A DNA stretch of 64,000 nucleotides from Thermothielavioides terrestris NRRL 8126 (lineage: Eukaryota; Ascomycota; Sordariomycetes; Sordariales; Chaetomiaceae): the NCBI RefSeq assembly GCF_000226115.1, contig NC_016462.1, positions 2,480,001-2,544,000 on the forward strand, given 5' to 3'. The position numbers and the translations under genes were made by a program. The notes beneath the pieces were generated by a model, which did not search any database, was not told where the DNA came from, and was given only the letters and a program-made list of their open reading frames with translations. Below, one piece after another: positions 33,040-44,471 of the stretch. Position 1 is the first letter of the stretch. Every line of letters starts with the position of its first letter.

Positions 33040-35150
33040 ATGGAGTCTAGCGACACCGGGATCTCCACGAATCGGCTTGACGATGAGAAAGCTCTCCCTC
33101 TCTCTGAGCCAAATGAACCGGAGGAAAAGAGAGCTATGACCGGCTTCCGCGTGCGTAACGCTCCCGATGCTGCACTGCGTTCTAACGGTCCCGGCTTCCA
33201 GAGATGACAACTGCCACTAACACAAGTGCTCGGCTTACCGTGTAATTTAGTGGTTTGCCTTCGTCGTCAGCACGTTGACCGCCATCTTCGTCTATGCGCT
33301 TGACAACACCGTCGTCGCCAACATTATTCCCGTACGCATGCGGAATGATGACAGTCGAGGGAGGGAACCGAGGGGATGGATCTAACCAAACCAATGACAT
33401 GTACAGGTCATTGTCAACGATCTCAACGGCGTCGAGAAGCTCCCATGGCTGTCTGTCGGGTAGGTAATCGCCAGCAAACGTTGGGTCTCGCACCCAGTGA
33501 TGTGCTTACACTTTCAATCCAGGTTCATGATCGGCGGCCTGGCTGTTATCCTCCCGATGGGTAAACTCTACGCCACCTACGATCCCAAATGGGTCTACAT
33601 CGTTTCGTTTGTGATCTTCCTCGCCGCGTCTGCCCTCTGCGGCGCGGCCCCGACCATCGAGGCCGAAATCGTTGGGCGTGTCCTCGCCGGCGCCGGGGGC
33701 AACGGCATATACTACGGCCTGCTGGCGCTGCTGTCCATGCACACCACCGCCAAGGAGCGCCCGCAGTATCTCAGCTACACGTATGTCAAGCATCTCTCCT
33801 CCTCCTCCAGAACCTGAATCGGCTGTTGATGCTGATCAATGTGTACACGAGAACATCAGCGGTCTCGTCTGGGGTCTCGGCACTGTTCTCGGCCCCGTGG
33901 TCGGCGGCGGCTTCGCCCTGTGGAACTGGCGGTGGGGGTTCTACATCAACCTGCTCTTCGGTGCCGTCCTCCTGCCCGCCTACCTCCTGGTGATCCCCTC
34001 CACATCCGTCATGCCCGACAAGAACCAGTGGCAGAAGATTGCGATGCTCGACTGGGCCGGTATCCTCCTCAGCGTCGGCGCCATGGTGACTCTCGTCGTT
34101 GCCATCAACTTCGGCGGCGTTGACTGGGCCTGGGACAGCGGCGCGAGCATCGCCCTCTTTGTCGTGTCCGGCGTCCTCTGGATTGTCTTTGGTGTCCAGC
34201 AGTCCTTCTGCATCTGGACCAGCCAAGGGCAGCGCCTCTTCCCCCTGCATCTGCTGCGGCAGAAGATGCCCGTGCTTCTGTTCGTGGCCTGCGCTTCGGT
34301 AGCATGCGTCGCCTATACCTCGGTGTACTACATCCCGCTCTACTTCCAGTTCACTCGGGGTGACTCGGCCATTTACACTGCCGTCCGGCTGCTGCCGTAT
34401 ATCTGCGTCCTCATCACCGCTATGCCTCTGAGCGGCTGGTATCTGTCGACGTACGGTTGGTACAAACCGCTCTATATAGGCGGAAGCTTGGTGGCACTTA
34501 TCACCTCTGCACTTATGGGTAAGCCGCCCCCCCCCTCCCCCCCCGCCCTCCTTGTTTTTGCCTTCTTTTTTTTTAAAAAAAAATAAAATTCAAGCTTGCT
34601 CACGAGCCAGCAGCTCACTACGTCGAACGTGAGACCGCCGTCGGCGTCTTCTACGTTATCGAGCTGTTTTTGGGCGGCAGCACTGGTGCCTACACGCAGT
34701 CCTCCTTTGCTGTCATACAATCCGTTCTCCCACCGGAGGAAGCTCCGAACGGTATTGCCCTGATGCTAATTTGTAAGTTCTCATATTGCCCCGGAGTGTT
34801 TTCTTGATCGCCCTCACCTTATTATGCTGACCACTCCATTCGCAGCCCAACTCGGAGGCATGACCCTGGGCCTCTCCATCAGCGGCGCCGTCTTCGTCAA
34901 CACGGCTGTGAACAACCTCGAATCAGCCCTGAGCCTTCCCCGCGACCAGATCTCGCAGCTCGTTGCTGGCGCCTCGAATCACGTTCTTGAGACCCTGTCG
35001 CCGGCCATGCGTACCCTGACCCTGGACATCATTGTCGCGTCGTGGCAGAAAGCCTTCATCATCATCTATGTCGGCGCAGCGGCCAGTCTCGTGGTGGCCA
35101 TTTTCTTCCGCAACGGGAAAGCCAATGTTGTGGCTGCGGGGGGTCTCTGA
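33040..35150 (+). CDS. MFS drug/toxin:H+ antiporter, DHA2 (14-helix) family
   Basis: Plasma-membrane exporter. Seven exons (33040-33150, 33251-33331, 33407-33459, 33523-33780, 33860-34518, 34614-34772, 34846-35150) join in frame to 541 residues. After a hydrophilic head (MESSDTGISTNRLDDEKALP), helix 1 carries YALDNTVVANIIP, the family D1 motif. Motif A is degenerate in LPMGKLYATYDPKWVYIV. Motif C is clear across intron 4 in GLVWGLGTVLGPVVGGGFA. The rest alternates hydrophobic helices and ends FIIIYVGAAASLVVAIFFRN plus a short tail. Intron 5 (34519-34613) holds C, T and A runs, and its CAGCAG acceptor is chosen because it alone keeps the frame. Relatives export fungal toxins, antibiotics or siderophores; the substrate cannot be read from sequence. 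Confidence 0.93.
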
Positions 35151-35938
35151 ACAAGTCCCATTTCCAAGGCAAAATCTAGCATATTGACAGCTTATTGAGC
35201 TATGTAGCCTTTTCTACATTTGCGTCAATGTTAATTCTATATAGCTCTCCCCTTTGGTTGCAAGATCCTTGTACAGCTGCAGCCACGTAGCTTGTTTAGA
35301 GCGTGTCCGCTAATATATGGTGGAAGTCCTGCAAACGGGCCTTGCTGGTGAAATGGCGGAGCCCGTATGTGGAACTAAGGCCTACCTTTAGCCCAGCAAG
35401 TCCATCTATACTCACTGTTTTCAAGAGGACAAGGTCGGCCCGGATCTGTCGGTCTCCCTGGGCGTTGGCGACGAGGATGTTGCTGAGGGATGGCAGAGAG
35501 CGCCGGTCGTCAACCACTAAGTTCCTTGCCCTCGTTGTATTCCAAGTGACGGCGGCTTGCTCTCGAACACCGCATATTCACTAGTGCGCGGCGGCAAGAA
35601 CTTGTGTGATATGTATGTAATGCCTATCCGTCATCGCCATCTGGTTGCTCCCATGCGCCTCTAACTGGCCCATAACCATGCCTAACGCACTCCTGGTTCT
35701 ATGCACATGCCTCCAAACCGGGCTTGCGCAGAGGCTCTTTGTGTAACGCCAGGCCCCAGTGCTCCGTTGCTCGAAAAAAGAAAGGAAACAGATGCTCCGC
35801 CCTAATGCCAATCAATCCCGACAGAGAGGACTACCTAACTCCTCTGGCTTCTGCGTTGCGAGCCAAAAGCATGATGCACATAAGATCCCTAAAAGTATAC
35901 ACATCAGCCCCCGAGGTTCAGGTTACCGTGGCGCCAAA
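35151..35938. other. Convergent intergenic region MFS / tad3
   Basis: Only the 3' flanks of the two genes are expected here. I see no gene. Confidence 0.65.
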
Positions 35939-37269
35939 CTAGGCATGGATCGCGTAGTCCGCCTTGAGCGGTTTCAAGCAGCCGCTTGACTCCCACTCCC
36001 AGGCCACCATGCTCCAGTTTAGCTCGCGGCGCCAGAACAAGCCCAATCCGCGGCCGCCGTCCGCCCCCTGGAGGGATGGATGCCCCCCGCCGCGGTCTTC
36101 GGAGCAGAGCCCGCCCGTCAGCGGCATACGATGACGGAAGACGACTTTGCCCATGCGCGAATGAAGGATGGCCATCGAGCACATAACGCATGGCTCGTGC
36201 GTGAGGTACATTTCGAGCCCATGGCAGAGATATCCGTCCGGGTTCGGGTGCTCCAACTCAAAAACCTTCCTTTCGTCTTCGAGGATCGGGCTGTCCTGGA
36301 AGGCTTCGAACTCTAGAATGGGGGGCTGGCTGATCTGCGTCTTCTTGTTCTCGGCTCGGACGAGCTTCTGGGCGACCATGCTGATGGCGCGCATCGCGGC
36401 GTGAGCCATGGGGTTGCCCGTGCATCCGACCTTGCCCTGCTGTTTCCAGCGAGCATCGCCCGCCAGCGCAACGATCGTCGTCTTGTCCTCACCTCGCTGG
36501 ATGATGCAGGCCCCCATCGCCTCCCCGAATCCTGCAGCGTGAGCTTGCCTGGCCACCTTGTGCGACAGCGCCATCCAGATCGCGGCATCTCCGGCTATCT
36601 CCTCCGTCTGGCGCGCGATCATGGAAGGATGCGGCCCCAGCGGGTTGTTCTTCCGGTATAAGGCTGGCCAAAAATGCTGCGACCACATGGCAGCCTGCAC
36701 TTGCGACGTCGGGGAGACCATCGGGACGGGGATGCTGCGAAGAAACACCTCCCCCTCCATGCCTTCCACCGAGGACAGCGCCCGAAGAACCTCGTCTCGA
36801 TTAAGCATGTTCTCGGGTCCCACGATTATGTAGATCCAGTTCGACTTGCCCGTGTGTATCTGACGGCTCTGTGGCGATTCGTTCATGAACTGCGCCTTGA
36901 GATGGGCGGGCAGGTCGGAAGGCTTAGCGCACCTGCGCAGATGAGGAGCACCCTTAATGATTTCATCAGGAAGCAGGTTGCGAAGCATCCTGAGAAGAAG
37001 TCAGCGAGCAGATCTGAACGTCAAAGGCCGCGGGGGAGCAGTCTGCAGAGCCTGCGGTGGACCTACATGATAACGGGATTGGCAGCCTTGGTTGGAGTAC
37101 GAGTTATCAACACCCGCCCCGTTTGGTAATCGTCCCGCAACTCCAGAGTCGTCTTCAACGGAATGAGGACGCCGTGCTCGACCTCGTCTGGGACGAGCTC
37201 CCGGACCAGAGGATGCTGGGCGGCAAGCGATCTACTAATAGACCTGCCATCCTTGCCATCCTCGTCCAT
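35939..37269 (-). CDS. tad3: tRNA-specific adenosine deaminase subunit Tad3
   Basis: Non-catalytic partner of Tad2; the heterodimer converts adenosine to inosine at wobble position 34 of several tRNAs. Exons 37067-37269 and 35939-36989 (minus strand) encode 417 residues; the 77-nt intron has donor GTAGGT and acceptor TTCTCAG. The C-terminal deaminase domain has zinc ligands in MAHAAMRAI (near 266) and PCVMCSMAILHSRMGKVVF (near 334). The active-site Glu expected in an HAE motif is Ala here, which is the mark of Tad3 (usually HAV) against Tad2. The end, ELNWSMVAWEW...LNH-like region, is partly diverged. The N-terminal part (HGVLIPLKTTLELRDDYQTG) is typical of fungal Tad3. An in-frame ATG 29 codons upstream (37356) is an alternative start. 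Confidence 0.93.
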
Positions 37270-39940
37270 CTTGCCGGCTGCGATGCTTGGGGGGAATCGG
37301 CTAGCAGAGAGGCTGAATACGGCGAGGGCGGCACGCCTAGCGGTCGGGAGAAGCATGCGATGATGCAGGGCGAGGATGGGACCAAGGCCAGAGGGTGGAC
37401 TACGAGCCGCTCACAACGCCGTCGCGAGATCGCTGGGCTGCGGAAAGAGTGTGGAGAAGGGGCAAAGAGCGGGAAAGTAAAAGAAAGAATCCCAGCCAAA
37501 GACAATGGGAGCGAAAGAGAGAATCATGGCGGGCACCGAACGCAAAACCAGATTAGCGGGAAAGAACAGATTTCTGCTCCTCGTGAAGAGGAAAGTGGTG
37601 ACACCTGCCTGTCGGTTTGCATGTGCGGCAAAAATTACAAGTGGCCCCACCCTTAGTGTAGGCATGTGTAACCGTAACATGCATCTGTTTTTGGTACGGA
37701 GTATTCCGTATTCCGTGCCTAGACCAGCACGAGGCAGGCACGATCTGATAAGGCGGGTGATCCCCACCATACCTCTGGCGACCCCGCGGTGAGCGTCCCC
37801 ACCACAGCAGCCTCGCTTCGACCCCCAGCTTCCCCAACTTCGAAGTGGCCTTTTGGAGATAATCTGCCTGTTCAATGAATGTCTTGAATTCATCAACTGG
37901 CATCCTCCTATGTGGGTCTGGCATCCAAGGCTGAATGATCTGGGTGCAATGTACAGTGCGCTAGGTGCTGTGCGTAATATGCCGCGTTTTCCTTGGCGTC
38001 GTGTTTCCGCGAGCCCTGGCTGTCGAGCTGGTGCTACACTACATCTGAAATCCGCGAGATATTCAGTGAGATGGCCATGCGTGCATCTCCGATACGACGG
38101 GAACTCCAGCCGGCCTGTTTCATACTGCGTAGGTTACTTTACCAAGGTGCCTTCCACGCCAGGGTCTGCAAATGGGATCCACGGATCGTTCACTTGAGGG
38201 CAGGCGCCCCGCCGTCTCCTCTTGGCAGCTCTCCGCTCTCGGTGTCTCCGCGTGGGGGCTGCGCCGTCCAGCGTTACACCGTCTGCCCGCGGGCACCTTT
38301 TCATCTCCATAATCCGATCACAAAACCCCGAGCAGCTGTCGGGCAGCGTGCTTGGTGGTCTGCTGGTCGACGGCACATAAGACACCAAGAAAGGCCAAGT
38401 CGGCGGTTCTCCGAGAGAAGTAAAGATCCGCGCCACGTTGAATATAGAAATGTCAGCCAAGAGGCTCTTGTTCAACTCCGAGCATGCAGTGCATCCGTCG
38501 GGTAAGATGCGTAGATTATCCCGAGCTGGACGGTCAACACAACTGAGAGGGTTCCGCGCCTTGGTGCTCCAAGGCTCGAGAAGGCCGGTGAGGTAGGGAG
38601 ACAGGTAAAGACTGCGCTTCGAGCTCGAAAGTGTCTGTGTTCCTGGCAAGGCCATGAGCTAGCTGTCCCTGTGCAGGTTCAAAGCAGAACCGTGTGCCTT
38701 GTCTTACCCATTTGGTATGTACCTTACATGTACATTGAGAGTAACGTAGACGAAGCTTGGTCGGCCGACAGTGAAATATAAACGGAGGTCGACGCCCTCC
38801 CTCTCCTTGCCTCCTGGATGAACAGCCCTCATCCTACAATCAGATCAGCGGTTTGGCGAGGAAACCGCGCAAGCCTGTCCAATACCGCCTCGCATCGCCA
38901 GCAAGAAAAGTCCGTCCGGAGCAACCGGACGCCTGGGAAGCTTTCGGTCAGCCTCACTCCTCGGCGGCGCTGCCCAAATCCGGCGTCGAGGAGTCATCCG
39001 CTCCCGCCTCATCAGTCATTTCCTCGTCGGCAGGTCCCTATTTATCCCAATCTTGGCATCGACGGCCCAGCACGACAACACGACGCCCAGTGGGCCGGTT
39101 GTGCCCAGTTCGTGCGGTTGAGTCACTCCACTGGGTGTTGGTGAGCAGGTCAGTTACGTCATCCGCTCTGCCAAACGGGGACCCTGTGCTCGGATTCTGA
39201 GCCAAGGCTCCGATCTTCGCATTGCACCGCAACGCCGACGCCACCGCCCCTTTACTGAGTACACTAGTGTACGCGCCCTGCATGTCGCCTTGCTAGGGTA
39301 GGTAATTGGATGAGATCTGTCAATTGGTGAGATCCAGCAATTGTCCTTTATGCCAAGATGATCGACATACCACACATTTACATGAAGTGCAAGCGTCATT
39401 GATGCGACTGGCAGGCTCATCAGCCATTTTTTTTTTGGCCCAACGACGAGTTGACTACCTGTCCGCACACAGTCCGGAGTACGGATCCGTTGTGTAACCC
39501 CGACATACACATTACGGACCTCCCGCGCCATCCGTCCCACCCGCTGTTCTTTTGGTGGTTTGCGCCCCGTCGCAGTCCGTTCGGCATAAGCTGATTTGCT
39601 AACATCTTCAGCTCCCCCCCCGCCACTTAGTGGGGGATCCCTGTCCGCGCCGGCCGTTTGGGACTTTTTTAACTATTCGCCGAGTCTCCCCATTCTTCCC
39701 ATGCCACAACATCTGGCTCTCTTCCCCGACCGTGCAACCGCCCGACACAAAGGTCTCGAAATTTCATCTCATATCTGAGCGCAACTGTCCAGTTTTCCCT
39801 TTTAATAGTCTATAGCACGAATTAGCGCAACCGCCGACATCACCACGGCTGACCTGGCGCTTCCCTTCTCAGACTCCGGTGGCACGCCGCAGCCGCCGCC
39901 GCAGTCACAGTCGCAGTCGCAATCGCTGCGGAAGCTTGCT
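37270..39940. other. Divergent intergenic region tad3 / PFK2-FBPase2
   Basis: 2.7 kb with no convincing gene. It holds a palindrome-like TACGGAGTATTCCGTA at 37695-37710 and a related motif near 39473. The frame of the downstream kinase is open from about 39810 but has no ATG before 39941, and TTCCCTTCTCAG at about 39860-39871 looks like a splice acceptor. An upstream exon or leader intron is therefore possible. Confidence 0.55.
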
Positions 39941-42136
39941 ATGAGCCATCTGATGGGTGCAGCATCGTCAGCCCCGTCGTCGCCTAGAATATACGCCAAT
40001 GGAAACCACCCTGATGGAGATGTTCACTTTCAACATGGCGCCCTGCCGCCCCCGGGAACATCTTCCCTGACCAATGCGTTGAAGACGTTGAACCTCGATG
40101 CCAGCGTTTCCCATCTCCCCGGCAGCGCTCAGTATGACTCGCCCTACTCGCGCAGCATCTCTTCGACGGCGCCGACCTCACCGCGGATGTAGGTTGATCA
40201 CAACCGCCACCTTGACGGGCCTGCGGCGGGGGGATAGCAACACGCTGCCCCGCCGCGAATTGCGCGTCTCTGCTAACCACGGCACAGCCCCCCTGTCCGA
40301 CAAAACTCCGGCAGCCATACGCCGCGAATTCGGCCGCATGCGACCACGCTCAACATTCCGGGCATGACCCGCTCGAGGGCGTCCCCAGATGGGCGCATCC
40401 CCGATAGGGACGTCGCGGCAAAACTGGTGATCATCATGGTTGGCCTGCCCGCCAGAGGCAAGTCCTACATCACCAAGAAGATCCACCGATACCTGTCCTG
40501 GCAACAACACAACGCCAAGATTTTCAACGTGGGCCACCGGAGACGCATCGCTGCTGGTGTGGCCAATCCGTCCGATTCGTCGCCGACTACGACGTCCAAC
40601 AGGATCGATGTGCCTAGCCAGGCCGCGACGATCCTGTCGAAAAGCGCGCAGGGGCCCGATATCGTCGTGGAGAGCGAGCCGACGAAATTGGACCTCAACA
40701 ACCCCGCGGCTGATGGGAAGCCCCGCGAAAAGATGGACCAGTCGGCCAAGTTCTTCGACCCAAAGAACGAAGCCGCGGCTAAGCTCCGCGAGCAGGTGGC
40801 TCTGGATACCCTCGACGAGCTTCTTACATATCTCCTCCAACAGGGAGGTGCCGTGGGTATCCTGGATGCCACCAACAGCACGATCCACCGGCGACGGCTT
40901 CTTGTGGAGCGCATCAAGGCGAGAGAGCCAAAGTTGGGTATCCTTTTTATTGAGAGCATCTGCCACGATCAAAATGTGAGTTCGGGCTTTCTTTGTTCAT
41001 TTCGTTTCACTTGTTCTTGTATCTGTCATGGTGTCGGATCCCAAATTGACCGCCTGGCAGCTCCTGGAGGCGAACATGCGTCTCAAGCTCTTTGGACCGG
41101 ACTATAAGGACAAGGACCCGCGCCAGGCCCTGGAGGATTTTAGGCTGAGGGTCAAGGCGTACGAGAGTGCGTATGAACCCTTGGGCCAGTGGGAGGAGGA
41201 AAACGATCTGCAATACATCCAGGTTTGTCACGCCAAAGCATTCAAATTGCAAGTGCATTTGCACTGACGGCTTTCCAGATGATCGACGTCGGCCGGAAGA
41301 TCATCCAATTCCGCCTCAGGGGTTTCCTAAGCGGCGGCATCGCCTCGTACCTGACGACATTCAATCTGTCACCGAGACAGATTTGGATCACACGCCACGG
41401 GCAGAGCGAGGACAACCGGCTCAACAAGCTGGGGGGCGATTCCGAGCTAACCGAACGGGGCCACTGCTATGGGCACGCCCTCTACAACTTCATTACTTAC
41501 AAGCGCAAGGAGTGGCTCATCCAGCAGAAGAACAAGATCGCCAGCTCGACTTTCCCGCCGGAGCCCGGCGACAACACGCCGCCGTATCCGGAGCCGAACA
41601 AGGAGCTCGACGACAAGAACTTTTGCGTGTGGACGTCGATGCTCAAGCGCAGCATCGAGACGGCGGAGTACTTCGAGGCGGACGACGACTACGACGTCAA
41701 AGCGTGGGAGATGTTGAACGAGATGAACGCGGGCGCGTTCGAGGGCATGACGTACGATGAGATTGCCGAAAAGTACCCGGAGGAGTATGCGAAGCGGGCG
41801 AAGGACAAGCTCGGGTACATCTATCCCGGGGTCGGGGGGGAAGGCTACCTCCAGGTGATCAGCCGCCTCCGCGACATGGTGCGCGAGATCGAGCGCATCA
41901 CGGATCACGTCCTCATCATCTCGCACCGGTCCGTCTGTCGGGTGCTGATGGCCTATTTCATGGACCTGACGAGAGAGGACATTGCGGACCTCGACCTTCC
42001 GCTCGGCTTACTGTACTCCATCGAGCCGAAGCCGTATGGGATCGAGTTCCACGCGTATAAGTACAACGAGGCGACCGAGTGGTTCGACGAGATCCCCGAC
42101 TACAAGCCCCGGAAGACGGTGGACAGAAACAAGTGA
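39941..42136 (+). CDS. 6-phosphofructo-2-kinase / fructose-2,6-bisphosphatase
   Basis: Makes and degrades fructose 2,6-bisphosphate, the regulator of glycolysis. Exons 39941-40188, 40288-40975, 41061-41222 and 41279-42136 encode 651 residues. After a disordered Ser-rich head comes the kinase with Walker A GLPARGKSYITKK (near 134). An unusual insert of about 90 residues follows VGHRRRIAAG before the kinase resumes (FFDPKNEAAAKLREQVALD, GILDATNST). NMRLKLFGPDYKDKDP and YIQMIDVGRKI lead to the phosphatase: ITRHGQSEDN (near 405), NEMNAGAFEGMTYDEI and IISHRSVCRVL. The phospho-accepting His, the Glu and the second His are all present, so both activities are plausible; yeast Pfk26 has lost that first His. 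The start is the first ATG; the frame is open further upstream with a QSQSQSQS stretch. Confidence 0.94.
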
Positions 42137-43349
42137 AGTGAGCGAGCGAGCGGCCGCTGGGTCGGGTACCGCCGTTGTACAAATACGCAGCAATTTGGGG
42201 GTTGGGTGATGGGACACGGGGCGATTGTGCTCTGGCGTTGTCGGTTGCTTTATTTGCCGGTGTCCTGGTGGACAACCTCTGCTCGTTTCATTTTCCCCTT
42301 GCACTGCGGCGCATACAATGGGACAAGGCTGCCTATGGGTGTGATATCTGGGCAATGAAGGACTAGGGTCCGGCAATACAGAGGATGGTGGGGCAGCAAA
42401 CACGGACGGGATGCGGCGTGTATTTTGGCTTTGGGAGGGTTCCAGGAGTACGGTTCAAAGGTTGCATTTTTTCCCCGCTCGGCTTCTTGTGGCTACGGTC
42501 GCGGTCGCCCTCTCTTAGTTAGGGCTGGCGGTTCGGTTTGCTTTCGGTTCCTTCCGGTCATCTAAGCAGATGTTTGCTATGGCCGCCGTTGGGCAGTACG
42601 GTCTGTTTGCGGGACGGCCGCCTAATCAACGCTTTAGAGGTTCCCTGTTCACACACAGGAGCAGATTGGAGTATGGAGGGTCTCAACGGGTACCTGCTTC
42701 CTGTTTCCTTGCTGGGATGATGCAGACGGCGCTACGAGTCCAGCCGGGCCGAGAGACATACGCTTATGACAGAGAGCGTGAGGTTGACCTGCATAGTACT
42801 ATATACTTCAACAGCAGCAGGGAAGTTTGCCTGCGAGCAAGGAAATACAAACGGATTTCTGCTCGAGTTAGATGGATCCGCGGGCCGGCCGTCTGTGGCT
42901 CTCTCCTACGGAGCGAGGTCTTGGAGATTGTTCGGAGATTGTTCGGAGAAGACCCGCAGCTGTGGGAATCGGCGAAAAGGGGTTGAGCTTGCGCCTCATC
43001 CCGGATTGCTGGGTGACTGTCCCTTACCAGGGCGGTATTCCGTGAGAAGCCGAGCAATAACTGTGCTGTTATTGCCTAAACATGGGTTTATCACAGCTCA
43101 GAAAGCGTGTTTTGCTATGATCACTATCAATCAACACGCCGCGGACGACGAACCCGGGCACAGACACCACAACAGAAATCACAAAACATACCAACAAACA
43201 CCACTGATCCCTCACCTATGCCCCTTATCCCGGAACCCTTTCCAACCAAACCCACCCCAGCAAGCCAAGAGAGAAACAAGAACCCCCCGTCTCCAACCCT
43301 CCCCCCCCTTTCCCCTCCTCTCCCCCAACTTTAGGTAGTGTACATACTC
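42137..43349. other. Convergent intergenic region
   Basis: 3' flanks of the PFK2/FBPase2 gene (+) and of the gene at 43350 (-). No gene is seen; C- and A-rich runs lie near 43260-43330. Confidence 0.65.
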
Positions 43350-44471
43350 CTAAGGGCCCCCGCCGCCGTGGGCCATGGTGGCCATCTGCTGCGCCCGCCG
43401 GCGATCCACCTCGCGCTTCAGCATCACCAGGCACGTCGTGACCGCCATCACGACCGCCATCTCCCGCGCCACCTTTGCGTCCTCCCCGCCGCCGCACTCC
43501 TCCCCCTCCCCCCACAGGCCCAGGTCCAGCACCAGCCGCCCGCCGTTGCCGGCGCTGGCCACGCTGCTGCCGGCCGTGCGCGTGGCCGCGCCCCGCACGA
43601 AGTGCGCCACCGTCGTGCGCACCTCCTCGTCCTCATGCTGGTGGCGTCTGAGAAGAAGACCGGGGAAAGAAGTACTGGTGGTGGTGGAGGTGGTGGGGGG
43701 AAGGTTCCGCGCGCGCGCGACGCGCACCACGCGCTCGAGCACCAGCAGGCTGGATATTTTGTCTCCGTCTTGCTGCTCCTGCTGCTGCTGCTGCTGGAGG
43801 CGCTCGCGGCGCGAGGCGTAGCGCCACTGGAAGGTGCCCAGGCGGGTGCGGAAGGTCACGGCGCGGGTGAGCAGGCCGGCCGAGGTGATGGCGAACTCGT
43901 CCCAGGGTTGCGGCGGCTGCTGGACCGGCTGGCCGTCCTCTTCGGGGTCTGGGATGGTGGCGGCGTCTTTGGCCGAGAGGAGAAGGGCCTCTAGGGCGGC
44001 GGGGGAGAGCGGGGCGGAGTGAGGGGCGAAGAGGCGGACGCGCGGCGGGCGGTTGGGGCCGAAGCGGTAGGTTGTTGTGCTGAGCACGGGGATGCCGGCC
44101 GCGGACGAGGAGGAGGCGGTGGTAGTGGTGGTGGTGTCGTAGGGGGTGAGGTAGCAGCTCCCTGAGGACCGCCAGGGGCGGATGGAGGTGAACTGTGGGG
44201 CATGGGCGGCGGCTGAGGAGCTGGAGTCGTCTGGGTGGAGGGCGAAGACGGGAATCGGGTCCGGCCGCGGGGGCAACGGGGTGGAGAACCACGGCTTGCC
44301 GAGGGTCTCGATCTGGAGGTGGACGGTCGGACGGAAGGGGCGAGAGGCGGGCTCCTCGTAGGGCGGCGGGGCGCTCAGGATAGAGGGGGAGGCGCTGTCG
44401 AACCGGGCGAGCTCGATATCCTGCAGTGAATAGCGCGGGCTGTCAGAGGAACGAGAAAGGAGTGTTGCCAT
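43350..44471 (-). CDS. Hypothetical protein with PPPY motif, 373 residues
   Basis: Single-exon frame starting MATLLSRSSDSPRYSLQDIE; I do not recognise the family. Near residue 34 is PPPYEEPASRPFRPTVHLQI, which contains a PPxY motif (44358-44369) of the kind bound by WW domains of Rsp5/Nedd4 ligases. The middle is less biased and may fold: GKPWFSTPLPPRPDPIPVF, TYRFGPNRPPRVRLF, TSAGLLTRAVTFRTRLGTFQ and WRYASRRERLQ, followed by a Gln run. The C-terminal part has RTTVAHFVRGAATRTAG, LVLDLGLWGE and a hydrophobic stretch, EMAVVMAVTTCLVMLKREVD, that is probably a helix rather than a clear membrane anchor. It ends in a Gly run. Thr and Ser homopolymers lie between these blocks. A TATATA stretch lies about 140 bp upstream. 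Confidence 0.82.
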   Translation of the reverse strand: MATLLSRSSDSPRYSLQDIELARFDSASPSILSAPPPYEEPASRPFRPTVHLQIETLGKPWFSTPLPPRPDPIPVFALHPDDSSSSAAAHAPQFTSIRPWRSSGSCYLTPYDTTTTTTASSSSAAGIPVLSTTTYRFGPNRPPRVRLFAPHSAPLSPAALEALLLSAKDAATIPDPEEDGQPVQQPPQPWDEFAITSAGLLTRAVTFRTRLGTFQWRYASRRERLQQQQQQEQQDGDKISSLLVLERVVRVARARNLPPTTSTTTSTSFPGLLLRRHQHEDEEVRTTVAHFVRGAATRTAGSSVASAGNGGRLVLDLGLWGEGEECGGGEDAKVAREMAVVMAVTTCLVMLKREVDRRRAQQMATMAHGGGGP

